Made by a program: the position numbers and the translations under genes | Shown here: one piece after another, positions 33,710-41,294 of the stretch | How positions within the stretch are numbered: the first letter of the stretch is position 1 | How the letters are laid out: each line of letters begins with the position of its first letter | Notes under the pieces: generated by a model | What the model was told of the DNA's origin: nothing | Database searches by the model: none | The model's input: the letters and a program-made list of their open reading frames with translations, nothing else | From: Nocardioides sp. URHA0032 | GTDB taxonomy: Bacteria > Actinomycetota > Actinomycetes > Propionibacteriales > Nocardioidaceae | Length of the DNA: 64,000 bases | Direction of reading: 5' to 3' | Assembly (NCBI RefSeq): GCF_000620645.1 | Contig: NZ_KK211161.1 | Span: forward strand, 1-64,000

Positions 33710-34342
33710 ATGAGGGCCGAGGAGGAGCTGGAGCTCCTGCAGCAGCGGATGGACAACGCCCAGCGGCTGGCCAACATGGGCGACTACGACTGGCACATCC
33801 CGACCGACACGAACCGCTGGTCGGACCAGCTGTTCCGGATCTACGGCTACGAGCCGCAGGCGTTCAACGCGACGTACGAGCGCTTCCTGTCGATGATCCA
33901 CCCCGACGACCGGGAGCGGATCCAGGGGATCCACCAGCACGCGTACGCCACCGGCGAGCCCTACGAGATGATCGAGCGGATCACCCGGCCGGACGGTGAG
34001 GAGCGGTTCCTGCACTCCAACGGCCAGGTGATCATGGGCCCCGACGGCGCGCCCGAGCGGATGCGCGGCACCTGCATCGACATCACCGAGCAGTACCTCG
34101 CCGAGCGCGAGCGCGAGGCGACCGCCGTGCGGCTGAGTGAGGTCAAGCTGCGTCGCCGGCAGGCCGTCGAGATCAACGACAACATCGTGCAGGGCGTGAC
34201 CGCGGCGATGTACGCGCTCGAGCTCGGCGACGCGGAGGGGTGCCGCTCCTACCTCGACGCCACGCTGTCAGCCGCCCGCTCGATGATGGAGCCGGACGAG
34301 GACCTGGTGCGCTCCGAGCCCGCCAGGCTGGATCAGGGCTGA
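33710..34342 (+). CDS. PAS-domain protein with a kinase-dimerisation remnant lacking His
   Basis: A 210-residue soluble protein. Residues about 15-130 are a PAS/PAC fold (NMGDYDWHIPTDTNRWSDQLF begins it; core 22-40, MIHPDDRERI, GTCIDITEQ). Residues 150-195 resemble the dimerisation helix of HisKA_3-type kinases: EINDNIVQGVTAAMYALE at 154-171, where kinases read ELHDNVVQ. The phospho-acceptor His is Asn156, and no ATPase domain follows. It may be a sensor that dimerises with a true kinase or acts by binding. It stands between murI and cysM, on the opposite strand. Confidence 0.75.
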   Translation: MRAEEELELLQQRMDNAQRLANMGDYDWHIPTDTNRWSDQLFRIYGYEPQAFNATYERFLSMIHPDDRERIQGIHQHAYATGEPYEMIERITRPDGEERFLHSNGQVIMGPDGAPERMRGTCIDITEQYLAEREREATAVRLSEVKLRRRQAVEINDNIVQGVTAAMYALELGDAEGCRSYLDATLSAARSMMEPDEDLVRSEPARLDQG

Positions 34343-34357
34343 CCGGGGGCGCGTCGG

Positions 34358-34496
34358 GATACCCGGCGAACCGGGGATTCCTGCGCTTCCCGGGCATTGC
34401 AACGCCCGGTGAGTGCGGTGATACCCGGCGAACCGGGGATCCCGCCCACGGTCACACCAGGCCCACACCAGGCCCACACCAGGCCCAGATCAGGCC
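34358..34496. repeat. Short direct repeats between the PAS gene and cysM
   Basis: The 21-bp sequence beginning GATACCCGGCG and ending CCGGGGAT occurs twice (34358-34378 and 34420-34440), 62 bases apart. Next comes an 11-bp unit CACACCAGGCC in three perfect copies (34453, 34464, 34475) and one variant (34486-34496). The variant copy contains the cysM stop codon. The 21-mers each hold a small CCCGG/CCGGG palindrome. Confidence 0.85.
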
Positions 34497-35440
34497 CAGA
34501 GCTGACCCTCGAGGCGGTCCTCCGCCTCGTCCACGGTGCCCTCGTAGGCGCCCGTCGAGAGGTACTTCCACCCACCGTCGGCGACCACGAACGCGATGTC
34601 GGCGCGCTCGCCGGCTCGGACCGCCTTGGCGGCCTGGCCGAGCGCGGCGTGCAGGATCGCACCGGTGGAGATGCCGGCGAAGATGCCCTCGAGCTCGAGC
34701 AGCTCGCGCACCCGGCGTACCGCGTCGCGCGGCCCGACCGAGAAGCGGGAGTCGATCAGCGAGGCGTCGTACAGCTCCGGGACGAAGCCCTCGTCGAGGT
34801 TGCGCAGTCCGTAGACGAGCTCGCCGTACCGCGGCTCGGCCGCGACGATCCGCACCTCGGGCCGGGCCGCGCGGAAGAACCGGCCCACGCCCATCAGGGT
34901 GCCGGTGGTGCCGAGGCCCGCGACGAAGTGCGTGATCGACGGCAGGTCGGCGAGCAGCTCGGGGCCGGTGCCCTGCTCGTGGGCGAGGGCGTTCGCGGCG
35001 TTGCCGTACTGGTAGAGCATCACCCAGTCGGGGTGCTCGGCCGCGACCTGCTTCGCGACCCGGACCGCCTCGTTCGAGCCGCCCGCGGCCGGCGAGGAGA
35101 CGATCTCGGCGCCCCACATGCGCAGCAGTTGGCTGCGCTCCTCGGAGGTGTTCTCCGGCATCACGCAGACGATCCGGTAGCCCTTGAGCTTCGCGGCCAT
35201 CGCCAGCGAGATGCCGGTGTTGCCGGAGGTGGGCTCGAGGATCGTGCAGCCCGGACGGAGCCGGCCGTCCTTCTCCGCCTCCTCGATCATCCGCAGCGCG
35301 GGGCGGTCCTTGATCGAGCCCGTCGGGTTGCGGTCCTCGAGCTTGGCCCACAGGCGTACGTCGGGCGTCGGGGACAGCCGCGGCAGCCCCACCAGCGGCG
35401 TACCACCGACGGAGGCGAGGAGGTTGTCGAAGCGGGTCAT
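34490..35440 (-). CDS. cysM: Cysteine synthase CysM (O-phosphoserine sulfhydrylase type)
   Basis: A 316-residue PLP enzyme. The Schiff-base Lys44 lies in NPTGSIKDRPA, with the substrate loop PTSGNTG near 70-76 and the phosphate cradle GLGTTGTL. In M. tuberculosis the CysM encoded next to CysO and Mec uses O-phosphoserine and takes sulfur from the CysO thiocarboxylate. The same three-gene order here supports that role rather than O-acetylserine. It starts two bases after the cysO stop. Confidence 0.94.
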   Translation of the reverse strand: MTRFDNLLASVGGTPLVGLPRLSPTPDVRLWAKLEDRNPTGSIKDRPALRMIEEAEKDGRLRPGCTILEPTSGNTGISLAMAAKLKGYRIVCVMPENTSEERSQLLRMWGAEIVSSPAAGGSNEAVRVAKQVAAEHPDWVMLYQYGNAANALAHEQGTGPELLADLPSITHFVAGLGTTGTLMGVGRFFRAARPEVRIVAAEPRYGELVYGLRNLDEGFVPELYDASLIDSRFSVGPRDAVRRVRELLELEGIFAGISTGAILHAALGQAAKAVRAGERADIAFVVADGGWKYLSTGAYEGTVDEAEDRLEGQLWA

Positions 35441-35442
35441 GC

Positions 35443-35721
35443 CTACCGGGAGCCACCGGCGACGGCCGGCAGCACCACGACCTGGTCGCCGTCGCTGAGC
35501 TCGGCCTCGAGACCGCCGATGAACCGGACGTCCTCGTCGTTGACGTAGACGTTGACGAAGCGGCGCAGGTCACCGCCCTCGATGAGACGGTCCTTGATCC
35601 CGGGGTGGTTGGCCTCCAGGTCGTCGATCAGCGCGCTCAGGCTGGCGCCCTCACCGGTGACCGCCTTCTCGCCGGCGGTGTAGGTGCGCAGGATGGTCGG
35701 GATCCGGACCTCGATGGCCAT
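35443..35721 (-). CDS. cysO: Sulfur carrier protein CysO with C-terminal SR extension
   Basis: A 92-residue ubiquitin-fold MoaD/ThiS protein. Blocks LRTYTAGEKAVTGEGASLSALI, FVNVYVNDEDVRFIGGL and VVVLPAVAGG match mycobacterial CysO (first block is 22 residues; core 11-30). The active sulfur carrier must end in Gly-Gly, but this gene encodes GGSR before TAG. Two residues must therefore be removed first. The JAMM protease Mec is encoded next door and is the obvious candidate. Confidence 0.93.
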   Translation of the reverse strand: MAIEVRIPTILRTYTAGEKAVTGEGASLSALIDDLEANHPGIKDRLIEGGDLRRFVNVYVNDEDVRFIGGLEAELSDGDQVVVLPAVAGGSR

Positions 35722-35733
35722 GGGTGTGACTCC

Positions 35734-36165
35734 TCAGTCTGTCTGCTCGTCCACGACGGTGACCTCTTCCTCGGTCACCTCGCCGTCGACGATCCTGTAC
35801 GACCTGAACTCCACCGGGCCCTCGTTATTCCCGTGCAGACGGGTGCTGACCAGCACGTAGTGGGCGTTCGGCTCCATCGCCAGCCCGATGTCGGTACGGC
35901 TCGGGTAGGCCTCGGTCGCCGTATGGGAGTGGTAGATCACCACCGGCTCCTCGCCGTTCTCGTCCATCTCCTTGTAGAGCTGGAAGAGGTCGGTGGAGTC
36001 GAACTCGTAGAACGTCGGGCTGCCGGCCGCGTTGACCATCTCGACGAACCGCTCCGGGCGGTCGCTGCCCTCCGGGCCGGCGACGATGCCGCAGGCCTCG
36101 TCGGGGTGGTCCCGCCTGGCGTGCGCGACGATGGCGTCGTACGTCGCGCGGTCGATGGTCAGCAC
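35734..36165 (-). CDS. mec: JAMM/MPN+ metalloprotease Mec
   Basis: A 143-residue zinc protease. The JAMM motif is complete: Glu23 (PDEACG), then His79-Ser80-His81, Ser89 and Asp92 in HSHTATEAYPSRTD. In M. tuberculosis Mec cleaves cysteine from the CysO-Cys adduct to release cysteine and regenerate CysO. Here it may also trim the Ser-Arg tail of the CysO precursor. It starts at GTG 36165 and is followed by cysO after 12 bases. Confidence 0.94.
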   Translation of the reverse strand: MLTIDRATYDAIVAHARRDHPDEACGIVAGPEGSDRPERFVEMVNAAGSPTFYEFDSTDLFQLYKEMDENGEEPVVIYHSHTATEAYPSRTDIGLAMEPNAHYVLVSTRLHGNNEGPVEFRSYRIVDGEVTEEEVTVVDEQTD

Positions 36166-36174
36166 GGCCCAAGG

Positions 36175-36672
36175 TTACGAGGGCGGGCGCCGGAACCTGG
36201 TCTCCGTCTCACCTGCGAGGACGTCCTCGATCCGCTCGAGCAGCCAGTCCGACATCGGGGGCAGCGCATCGGCGGGCCACCAGCGGACGTCGGTGTTCTC
36301 GTCGTCGTTCACCCGGGCCTCGCCGCTCACCCAGCTGCAGTCGAAGGTGAGGTCGAGGTAGATGCCGAGGTCGCCGTTGCCGTGCACCACCTGGGGACTG
36401 GCGCTCACCGAGGCCAGCCGGTCGACGGTGACGACGACCCCGGTCTCCTCGAGAGCCTCGCGGGCGGCGCCGATCGCGGGCTCCTCACCCGGGTCGAGGA
36501 TGCCGGTGACGGGCGCCCACGCGCCGTTGTCGGCGCGGAGGGTGAGGAGGATCTCCAGGTCACCAGGGTCACCGGGGGCACCCCGGCGCACCACCGCCGT
36601 CACGGCGGGGAGCCACAGCTCGTGGGTGCCGACCATGGCCCGGAGGTCGGCGATGAACGGCGGGATCGGCAT
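36175..36672 (-). CDS. NUDIX hydrolase
   Basis: A 165-residue protein with a full Nudix box: GILDPGEEPAIGAAREALEE continuing to TGVV (residues 57-80; catalytic REALEE). The substrate, a nucleoside diphosphate linked to another moiety, cannot be inferred. It lies nine bases upstream of mec and ten bases after DUF2017 on the same strand, so it is part of the clpS-to-cysM run. Confidence 0.88.
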   Translation of the reverse strand: MPIPPFIADLRAMVGTHELWLPAVTAVVRRGAPGDPGDLEILLTLRADNGAWAPVTGILDPGEEPAIGAAREALEETGVVVTVDRLASVSASPQVVHGNGDLGIYLDLTFDCSWVSGEARVNDDENTDVRWWPADALPPMSDWLLERIEDVLAGETETRFRRPPS

Positions 36673-36682
36673 CAGCTGGCCC

Positions 36683-37267
36683 TCACTTGCTCAGCGCCTC
36701 GACCAGCGTCTCCTGCAGGTAGCCGACCCACTCGTAGATGTCGTGGGCCTGGGCGCGCGGGTCGTCGTCCGGGAGCGAGTGCCAGTACCCCTCGTCGTCC
36801 TCCTCGATCTCGAGCCGGGTGGCCAGCGCCAGGCGCAGGTCGGTGAACGACCGCAGCCAGGTCTCGGCCGTGGCCTCGTCGAGCTCGACGTCGATCATCA
36901 GCCCTTCCTCGGTCAGCTCGGGGGGCAGCCCGGCCTCCTCGAGCCCGTCGATGATCGTGATCGCGGCCTTCGCCTTGCCGTCCCGGAGCGTGCCCTCGGT
37001 GAAGCGCCGGAACTCCGCGGCGGCCTCCTCGTCGTTCGGGTACGCCGTCGGGAACAGCCGGGCGAGCACCGGGTCCTCGGGCTCCTGGGTCGGCCCGGAG
37101 AAGTCCATCATCGCCGCGAACGGGTCCGCGTCGTCGCGGGGCACGGCCGCCTCGTTGCGCAGGAGCTCGACGAGCTGGCCGGCCAGCGAGCGCAGCAGGT
37201 CGGCCTCGAAGCCGGTGAAGTTCGCGATGATCAGCTTGCTGCGGCGGTGTCGCTGGAACGCGCTCAT
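36683..37267 (-). CDS. DUF2017 protein
   Basis: A 194-residue soluble, acidic protein with the typical actinobacterial DUF2017 layout: LRSLAGQLVELLRNE, a PVLARLFPTAYPNDEEAAAEFR segment (22 residues; core 69-88), and a C-terminal DIYEWVGYLQETLVEAL helix. It always follows clpS in actinobacteria (Rv1332 in M. tuberculosis), but its role is unknown. ATG 37267 overlaps the clpS stop by four bases. Confidence 0.9.
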   Translation of the reverse strand: MSAFQRHRRSKLIIANFTGFEADLLRSLAGQLVELLRNEAAVPRDDADPFAAMMDFSGPTQEPEDPVLARLFPTAYPNDEEAAAEFRRFTEGTLRDGKAKAAITIIDGLEEAGLPPELTEEGLMIDVELDEATAETWLRSFTDLRLALATRLEIEEDDEGYWHSLPDDDPRAQAHDIYEWVGYLQETLVEALSK

Positions 37268-37554
37268 TCCTGCCTGTCCATCGTCGCCCAGAGGCCGTAC
37301 TCGTGCATCGCCTGCACGTCGCGCTCCATCTCCTCGCGGCTGCCGTGGCTGACCACGGACTTGCCGTCCTCGTGGACCTCCATCATCAGCTTCTCCGCCT
37401 TCTTCTTCGAGTAGCCGAAGTACTTCTGGAACACGAAGGTCACGTAGGACATCAGGTTGACCGGGTCGTTCCACACGATCGTCACCCACGGCTTGGCCGT
37501 CTGGACGATCTCATCGGAGGTGGTGGTCGGCTCGACCTCGACGGGCGCGGTCAC
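37264..37554 (-). CDS. clpS: ClpS adaptor for N-degron proteolysis
   Basis: A 96-residue ClpS. The substrate-pocket region WVTIVWNDPVNLMSYVTFVF and ClpA/C-binding surface VHEDGKSVVSHGSREEMERDV (21 residues; core 62-80) are present. It delivers proteins with bulky N-terminal residues to ClpC-ClpP. GTG 37554 is the only suitable start before the conserved core; ribosome-site spacing is poor, so it may be leaderless. It is divergent from pncB, as in M. tuberculosis. Confidence 0.92.
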   Translation of the reverse strand: MTAPVEVEPTTTSDEIVQTAKPWVTIVWNDPVNLMSYVTFVFQKYFGYSKKKAEKLMMEVHEDGKSVVSHGSREEMERDVQAMHEYGLWATMDRQE

Positions 37555-37580
37555 GCCTCCATGTTGGCACACTGAGGTCC

Positions 37581-38882
37581 GTGTCCAACTCCACCTCGCC
37601 CAGCACCGCGCTGCTGACGGACCACTACGAGCTGACGATGCTGGAGGCCGCGCTCCGGTCCGGCACGGCCCACCGTCGTTCGGTGTTCGAGCTCTTCCCA
37701 CGGCGCCTCCCCGAGGGGCGGCGGTACGGCGTGGTCGCGGGCGTCGGTCGGGCCCTGGACGCCATCGAGTCGTTCCGGTTCGACGCCGCGACACTGGAGG
37801 TGCTCGAGGACGTCGTCGACGAGCCGACCCGGGAGTGGCTCGCGTCGTACCGCTTCTCCGGCGACGTGTGGGGCTATCCCGAGGGCGAGGCGTACTTCCC
37901 GCACTCGCCGCTGCTGGTCGTGGAGTCGACGTTCGCGGAGGCGGTGCTGCTCGAGACCGTGCTGCTCTCGATCTACAACCACGACTCGGCGATCGCGTCC
38001 GCGGCGTCGAGGATGACGCTGGTCGCCGGGGACCGCCCCTGCATCGAGATGGGCTCGCGCCGCACCCATGAGGAGGCCGCGGTCGCCGCCGCGCGGGCGG
38101 CGTACGTCGCCGGCTTCGCGACCAGCTCGAACCTCGCGGCCCGGCAGCGGTACGGCGTGCCGACCGCGGGGACGAGCGCGCACTCCTTCACGCTCCTGCA
38201 CGACAGCGAGACCGACGCGTTCCGGGCGCAGGTGGCGTCGCTGGGCGCCGGGACCACGCTGCTGGTGGACACCTACGACGTCGAGGAGGCCATCCGCGCG
38301 GGCGTCGAGATCGCCGGCCCGGGACTCGGGGCGGTGCGGCTCGACTCCGGCGACCTCGCCGTCCAGGCGGTGCAGGTGCGGGCGCTGCTCGACTCGCTGG
38401 GGGCGTCCTCGACCCGGATCATCGTGACGAGCGACCTGGACGAGTTCGCGATCGCGGCGCTGGCGGCCGCGCCGGTCGACGGGTACGGCGTGGGCACGCA
38501 GCTGGTCACCGGCAGCGGGCACCCGACGTGCGGGTTCGTCTACAAGCTGGTCGCCCGGGCGTCGGACTCGGGCGAGATGGTGTCGGTGGCCAAGCGGAGC
38601 GTCGACAAGGTCTCGGTCGGGGGGCGGAAGTATGCGCTCCGCCGCCGGTCGGCGGACGGCGTGGCCGAGGCCGAGGTGATCGGCGTCGGCAGGGCGCCGA
38701 CCGACGACGGCGACGACCGGTCACTGCTGGTGCCGCTGGTGCGGTCCGGCGAGATCGTGGGGCGCGAGTCGCTGGACGACGCGCGGGCGCGGCACCTGGC
38801 CGCCCGCGCCGAGCTCCCCGTCGCGGCGCAGCAGATGTCCCGCGGCGAGCCCGTGATCCCGACGGTTACTGTCGAGGCATGA
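37581..38882 (+). CDS. pncB: Nicotinate phosphoribosyltransferase
   Basis: A 433-residue enzyme turning nicotinate and PRPP into NaMN in the Preiss-Handler NAD salvage route. Blocks ALLTDHYELTMLEAALRSG, EMGSRRTHEEAA, GTSAHSF and the C-terminal GYGVGTQLVTG are characteristic; the internal His of GTSAHSF is the autophosphorylated residue region. GTG start 37581, 26 bases from divergent clpS. The stop overlaps pncA by four bases, coupling two consecutive steps of the pathway. Confidence 0.95.
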   Translation: MSNSTSPSTALLTDHYELTMLEAALRSGTAHRRSVFELFPRRLPEGRRYGVVAGVGRALDAIESFRFDAATLEVLEDVVDEPTREWLASYRFSGDVWGYPEGEAYFPHSPLLVVESTFAEAVLLETVLLSIYNHDSAIASAASRMTLVAGDRPCIEMGSRRTHEEAAVAAARAAYVAGFATSSNLAARQRYGVPTAGTSAHSFTLLHDSETDAFRAQVASLGAGTTLLVDTYDVEEAIRAGVEIAGPGLGAVRLDSGDLAVQAVQVRALLDSLGASSTRIIVTSDLDEFAIAALAAAPVDGYGVGTQLVTGSGHPTCGFVYKLVARASDSGEMVSVAKRSVDKVSVGGRKYALRRRSADGVAEAEVIGVGRAPTDDGDDRSLLVPLVRSGEIVGRESLDDARARHLAARAELPVAAQQMSRGEPVIPTVTVEA

Positions 38883-39454
38883 CGCGCGCGTTGCTCGTGA
38901 CGGACGTACAGAACGACTTCTGCGAGGGCGGTTCACTGCCGGTCCCGGGCGGCGCGGCGGTCGCCGCCGACATCGGGGCGCTGCTGCACTCGTGGGTCAC
39001 GGGCGGCCCGGACGCCCCGGCGTACTCGCACGTCGTGGCGACCAAGGACCACCACGTCGCGCCGGGCCCGCACTGGTCGTCCGAGCCCGACTTCCGCGAC
39101 TCGTGGCCGGTGCACTGCGCGGTGGGCACCGACGGCGAGGCCTTCCACCCGAACCTCGATCCGCAGCCGTTCGACGCGATCTTCCTCAAGGGCGAGCACC
39201 AGGCGGCGTACTCCGGGTTCGAGGGGAGATCGATCGACGGCGTGCCGTTGGCGGACTGGCTCCGGGCGCACGAGGTGGACGCGATCGACATCTGCGGGAT
39301 CGCGACCGACTACTGCGTCCGGGCGACCGCCCTCGACGCCGTCGCGCTCTCCTTCCCGACCCGGTTGCTCCTGTCGCTGTGCGCCGGGGTGGACCCGTCG
39401 ACGTCCGAGGCGGCCGTGTCGGAGATGGCGGCCGCAGGAGTGACCATTGCCTGA
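38879..39454 (+). CDS. pncA: Nicotinamidase
   Basis: A 191-residue cysteine hydrolase of the isochorismatase fold converting nicotinamide to nicotinate, the substrate of the preceding PncB. Catalytic triad Asp9 (TDVQNDFCEGG), Lys104 (FLKGEHQ) and Cys146 (GIATDYCVRAT); metal ligands near Asp57/His59 (TKDHH). It would also activate pyrazinamide if the drug enters. ATGA overlap with pncB and an eight-base overlap with the next gene indicate one operon. Confidence 0.93.
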   Translation: MTRALLVTDVQNDFCEGGSLPVPGGAAVAADIGALLHSWVTGGPDAPAYSHVVATKDHHVAPGPHWSSEPDFRDSWPVHCAVGTDGEAFHPNLDPQPFDAIFLKGEHQAAYSGFEGRSIDGVPLADWLRAHEVDAIDICGIATDYCVRATALDAVALSFPTRLLLSLCAGVDPSTSEAAVSEMAAAGVTIA

Positions 39455-40217
39455 CCTGCTGTCGTCGGTCGCCGACGGCGTCCTGACGCTGACGTTCGAC
39501 CGGCCCGAGGCCCTGAACGCCGTGACCGGCCCGATGATGGCCCGGCTCGCCGACGAGCTCGAGGGCGTCCGGGCTCGCGAGGACGTGCGGGTCGTGGTCA
39601 TCACGGGCACCGGTGCCGCGTTCAGCGCCGGCGCCGACATGGCGGCGCTCCGGCTCGCGCCGGCGCACCCGGTCGAGACCATGGACGGCGCCAACCGGGT
39701 GATCCGCGCCGTCGTCGGTTGCCCGCTGCCCGTCCTGGCCGCCGTGAACGGCGTCGCGGCGGGTGTCGCCTGCTCGGCCGCCCTGGCGTCCGACATCATC
39801 GTCGCCGCCGAGTCGGCGGCGTTCCTGCTGCCGTTCTCCCGCATCGGGCTGATGACCGACGGCGGCTCCTCGGCGACCGTCGCCGCGTCGATCGGCCGGG
39901 CCCGGACCATGCGGATGGCGCTGCTCGGCGAGCCGCTGCCGGCCTCGGCCGCCCTCGACGCCGGTCTGGTCACCCACGTCGTCCCCGACGACGAGCTCCC
40001 CGCCCTGGTCGCCCGGCTCGCCGGGCGCCTCGCGGCCGGTCCGCCGATCGCGCTCGCGGGGATCAAGAAGGCGGTCAACGCCGCGACGCTGTCCGGGCTG
40101 GAGGCCGCCCTCGACCGGGAGCACTCCGGCCAGCGCGCGCTGTTCACCACGCGTGACTTCACCGAGGGGCTCGACGCCTTCGCCGACGGGCGCAGGCCGG
40201 TGTTCCGGGGCGAGTGA
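39447..40217 (+). CDS. Enoyl-CoA hydratase/isomerase family protein
   Basis: A 256-residue crotonase-fold protein. Oxyanion-hole segments FSAGADMAAL (residues 60-69) and NGVAAGVACSAALASD are present. The catalytic Glu pair of true hydratases is not clear: the second position reads RIGLMTDGG, so an isomerase or related activity is possible. The start is TTG 39447 with AGGAG seven bases upstream, overlapping pncA by eight bases. No metabolic link to NAD salvage is evident. Confidence 0.85.
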   Translation: MPDLLSSVADGVLTLTFDRPEALNAVTGPMMARLADELEGVRAREDVRVVVITGTGAAFSAGADMAALRLAPAHPVETMDGANRVIRAVVGCPLPVLAAVNGVAAGVACSAALASDIIVAAESAAFLLPFSRIGLMTDGGSSATVAASIGRARTMRMALLGEPLPASAALDAGLVTHVVPDDELPALVARLAGRLAAGPPIALAGIKKAVNAATLSGLEAALDREHSGQRALFTTRDFTEGLDAFADGRRPVFRGE

Positions 40218-40274
40218 GGCCCGGCGCACAGCAGGTACGACGAGGACCTCAGGGCTGGCCGCGCGGTCAGCGGG

Positions 40275-40805
40275 TCAGCACCACTTCCCGGCCAGCGCCC
40301 GGATGACGGTCAGGTTGCGGTTGGTCGCGACGCCGAGGTGCTTCTCGACGACGGCGTTCGTCAGCCTGGCCTCGTGGTAGTTCGGCCCGAGCAGCAGGTG
40401 CACCGCCCGGCCGCCCACCCGGGCCACCTCCTCGGCCGACGACGCCTTCTCGATCGCCGCCACCTGCGCCGCGGTGGGTGCCTTCTTCAGCAGCGACACG
40501 TAGTGCCGGCCCTCGTGGCCGTCCGCGAACCTCTCGGCGTCGGCCGCGATCTCGCGCAGCTCCTCCCGGGTGAACACGATCGTCGGCACCTCGAAGCCGC
40601 GGTCGGCGCGGAACGCCTCCTCCAGCGCGTCCTCGATCCGGGCCCGCGAGCGCATGGTCGTGTCGAACCGGACGTTCCCGGTGTTGATGTAGGTCTCCAC
40701 CTCGGCGAACCCGGCCTTCTCGACGGCGGCCGTGATGGCGGCCTTCGGGAACTTCCGGGTCGCCCCGAGGTTGATCGCACGGAGGAAGCCGACGTACGTG
40801 GGCAT
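40275..40805 (-). CDS. DUF1697 protein
   Basis: A 176-residue protein matching DUF1697: TYVGFLRAINLGATRKFP at the N-terminus, ETYINTGNVRFDTT and the C-terminal TNAVVEKHLGVATNRN. The fold is ferredoxin-like and the function unknown. ATG 40805 is preferred over GTG 40811 because AGGA lies eight bases before it. Convergent with the crotonase gene and divergent from the MarR gene. Confidence 0.88.
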   Translation of the reverse strand: MPTYVGFLRAINLGATRKFPKAAITAAVEKAGFAEVETYINTGNVRFDTTMRSRARIEDALEEAFRADRGFEVPTIVFTREELREIAADAERFADGHEGRHYVSLLKKAPTAAQVAAIEKASSAEEVARVGGRAVHLLLGPNYHEARLTNAVVEKHLGVATNRNLTVIRALAGKWC

Positions 40806-40832
40806 GGCCACATCCTGCCCGACTGGGAATTA

Positions 40833-40853
40833 CATCGGTTACCGATGCATTAT
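40833..40853 (+). promoter_or_regulatory. Palindromic operator and -10 box of the MarR/MFS operon
   Basis: CATCGGT (40833-40839), T, ACCGATG (40841-40847) is a perfect 15-bp palindrome. CATTAT (40848-40853) follows and could be a -10 box placing the start of transcription at GTG 40860. The palindrome would then lie in the promoter spacer, a standard position for MarR repression. Confidence 0.6.
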
Positions 40854-40859
40854 GTCCGG

Positions 40860-41294
40860 GTGACCACCGAAGCCGACCTCGCCAGCGACCTGGTCGTGCA
40901 GGCCGCCCGCCTGGTCCGCGCCGTGCGCCGGGAGCTCGAGCTCCCCGCCGTCCCCCGGGTGCTCTCGCTGCTCGACGAGCACGGGCCGCTGGGCATCACC
41001 CAGCTCGCCGAGCTCGACCGCTCCTCGCAGCCGACGATGTCCGGCTCGGTCGCGCAGCTCGTCGAGCACGGCCTGGTCACCCGGGAGCCGAACCCGGCCG
41101 ACGCCCGCGCCGCGGTCATCACCCCGACGCCCGCCGGGCTGGCCGAGCTCGCCCGGGTCCGGCGCCGGTACGGCGAGCACATCGCCGCCATCGCCGCCGA
41201 CCACCCCACCATCACCCCCGAGGACCTCGCCACGGCCGTCGCCGTGCTCCGGGCCCTCCTGACCGACAGCAGTCTCCGGAAAGGAAGCTCGTGA
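40860..41294 (+). CDS. MarR-family regulator
   Basis: A 144-residue winged-helix repressor: LGITQLAELDRSSQPTMSGSV is the recognition region (21 residues; core 42-60) and REPNPADARAAVI the wing. GTG 40860 is preferred because the product then starts like related MarR proteins and fits the upstream -10 box; ATG 40845 lies inside the palindrome. The stop overlaps the MFS gene by four bases, so repressor and exporter are co-expressed and probably ligand-induced together. Confidence 0.85.
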   Translation: MTTEADLASDLVVQAARLVRAVRRELELPAVPRVLSLLDEHGPLGITQLAELDRSSQPTMSGSVAQLVEHGLVTREPNPADARAAVITPTPAGLAELARVRRRYGEHIAAIAADHPTITPEDLATAVAVLRALLTDSSLRKGSS

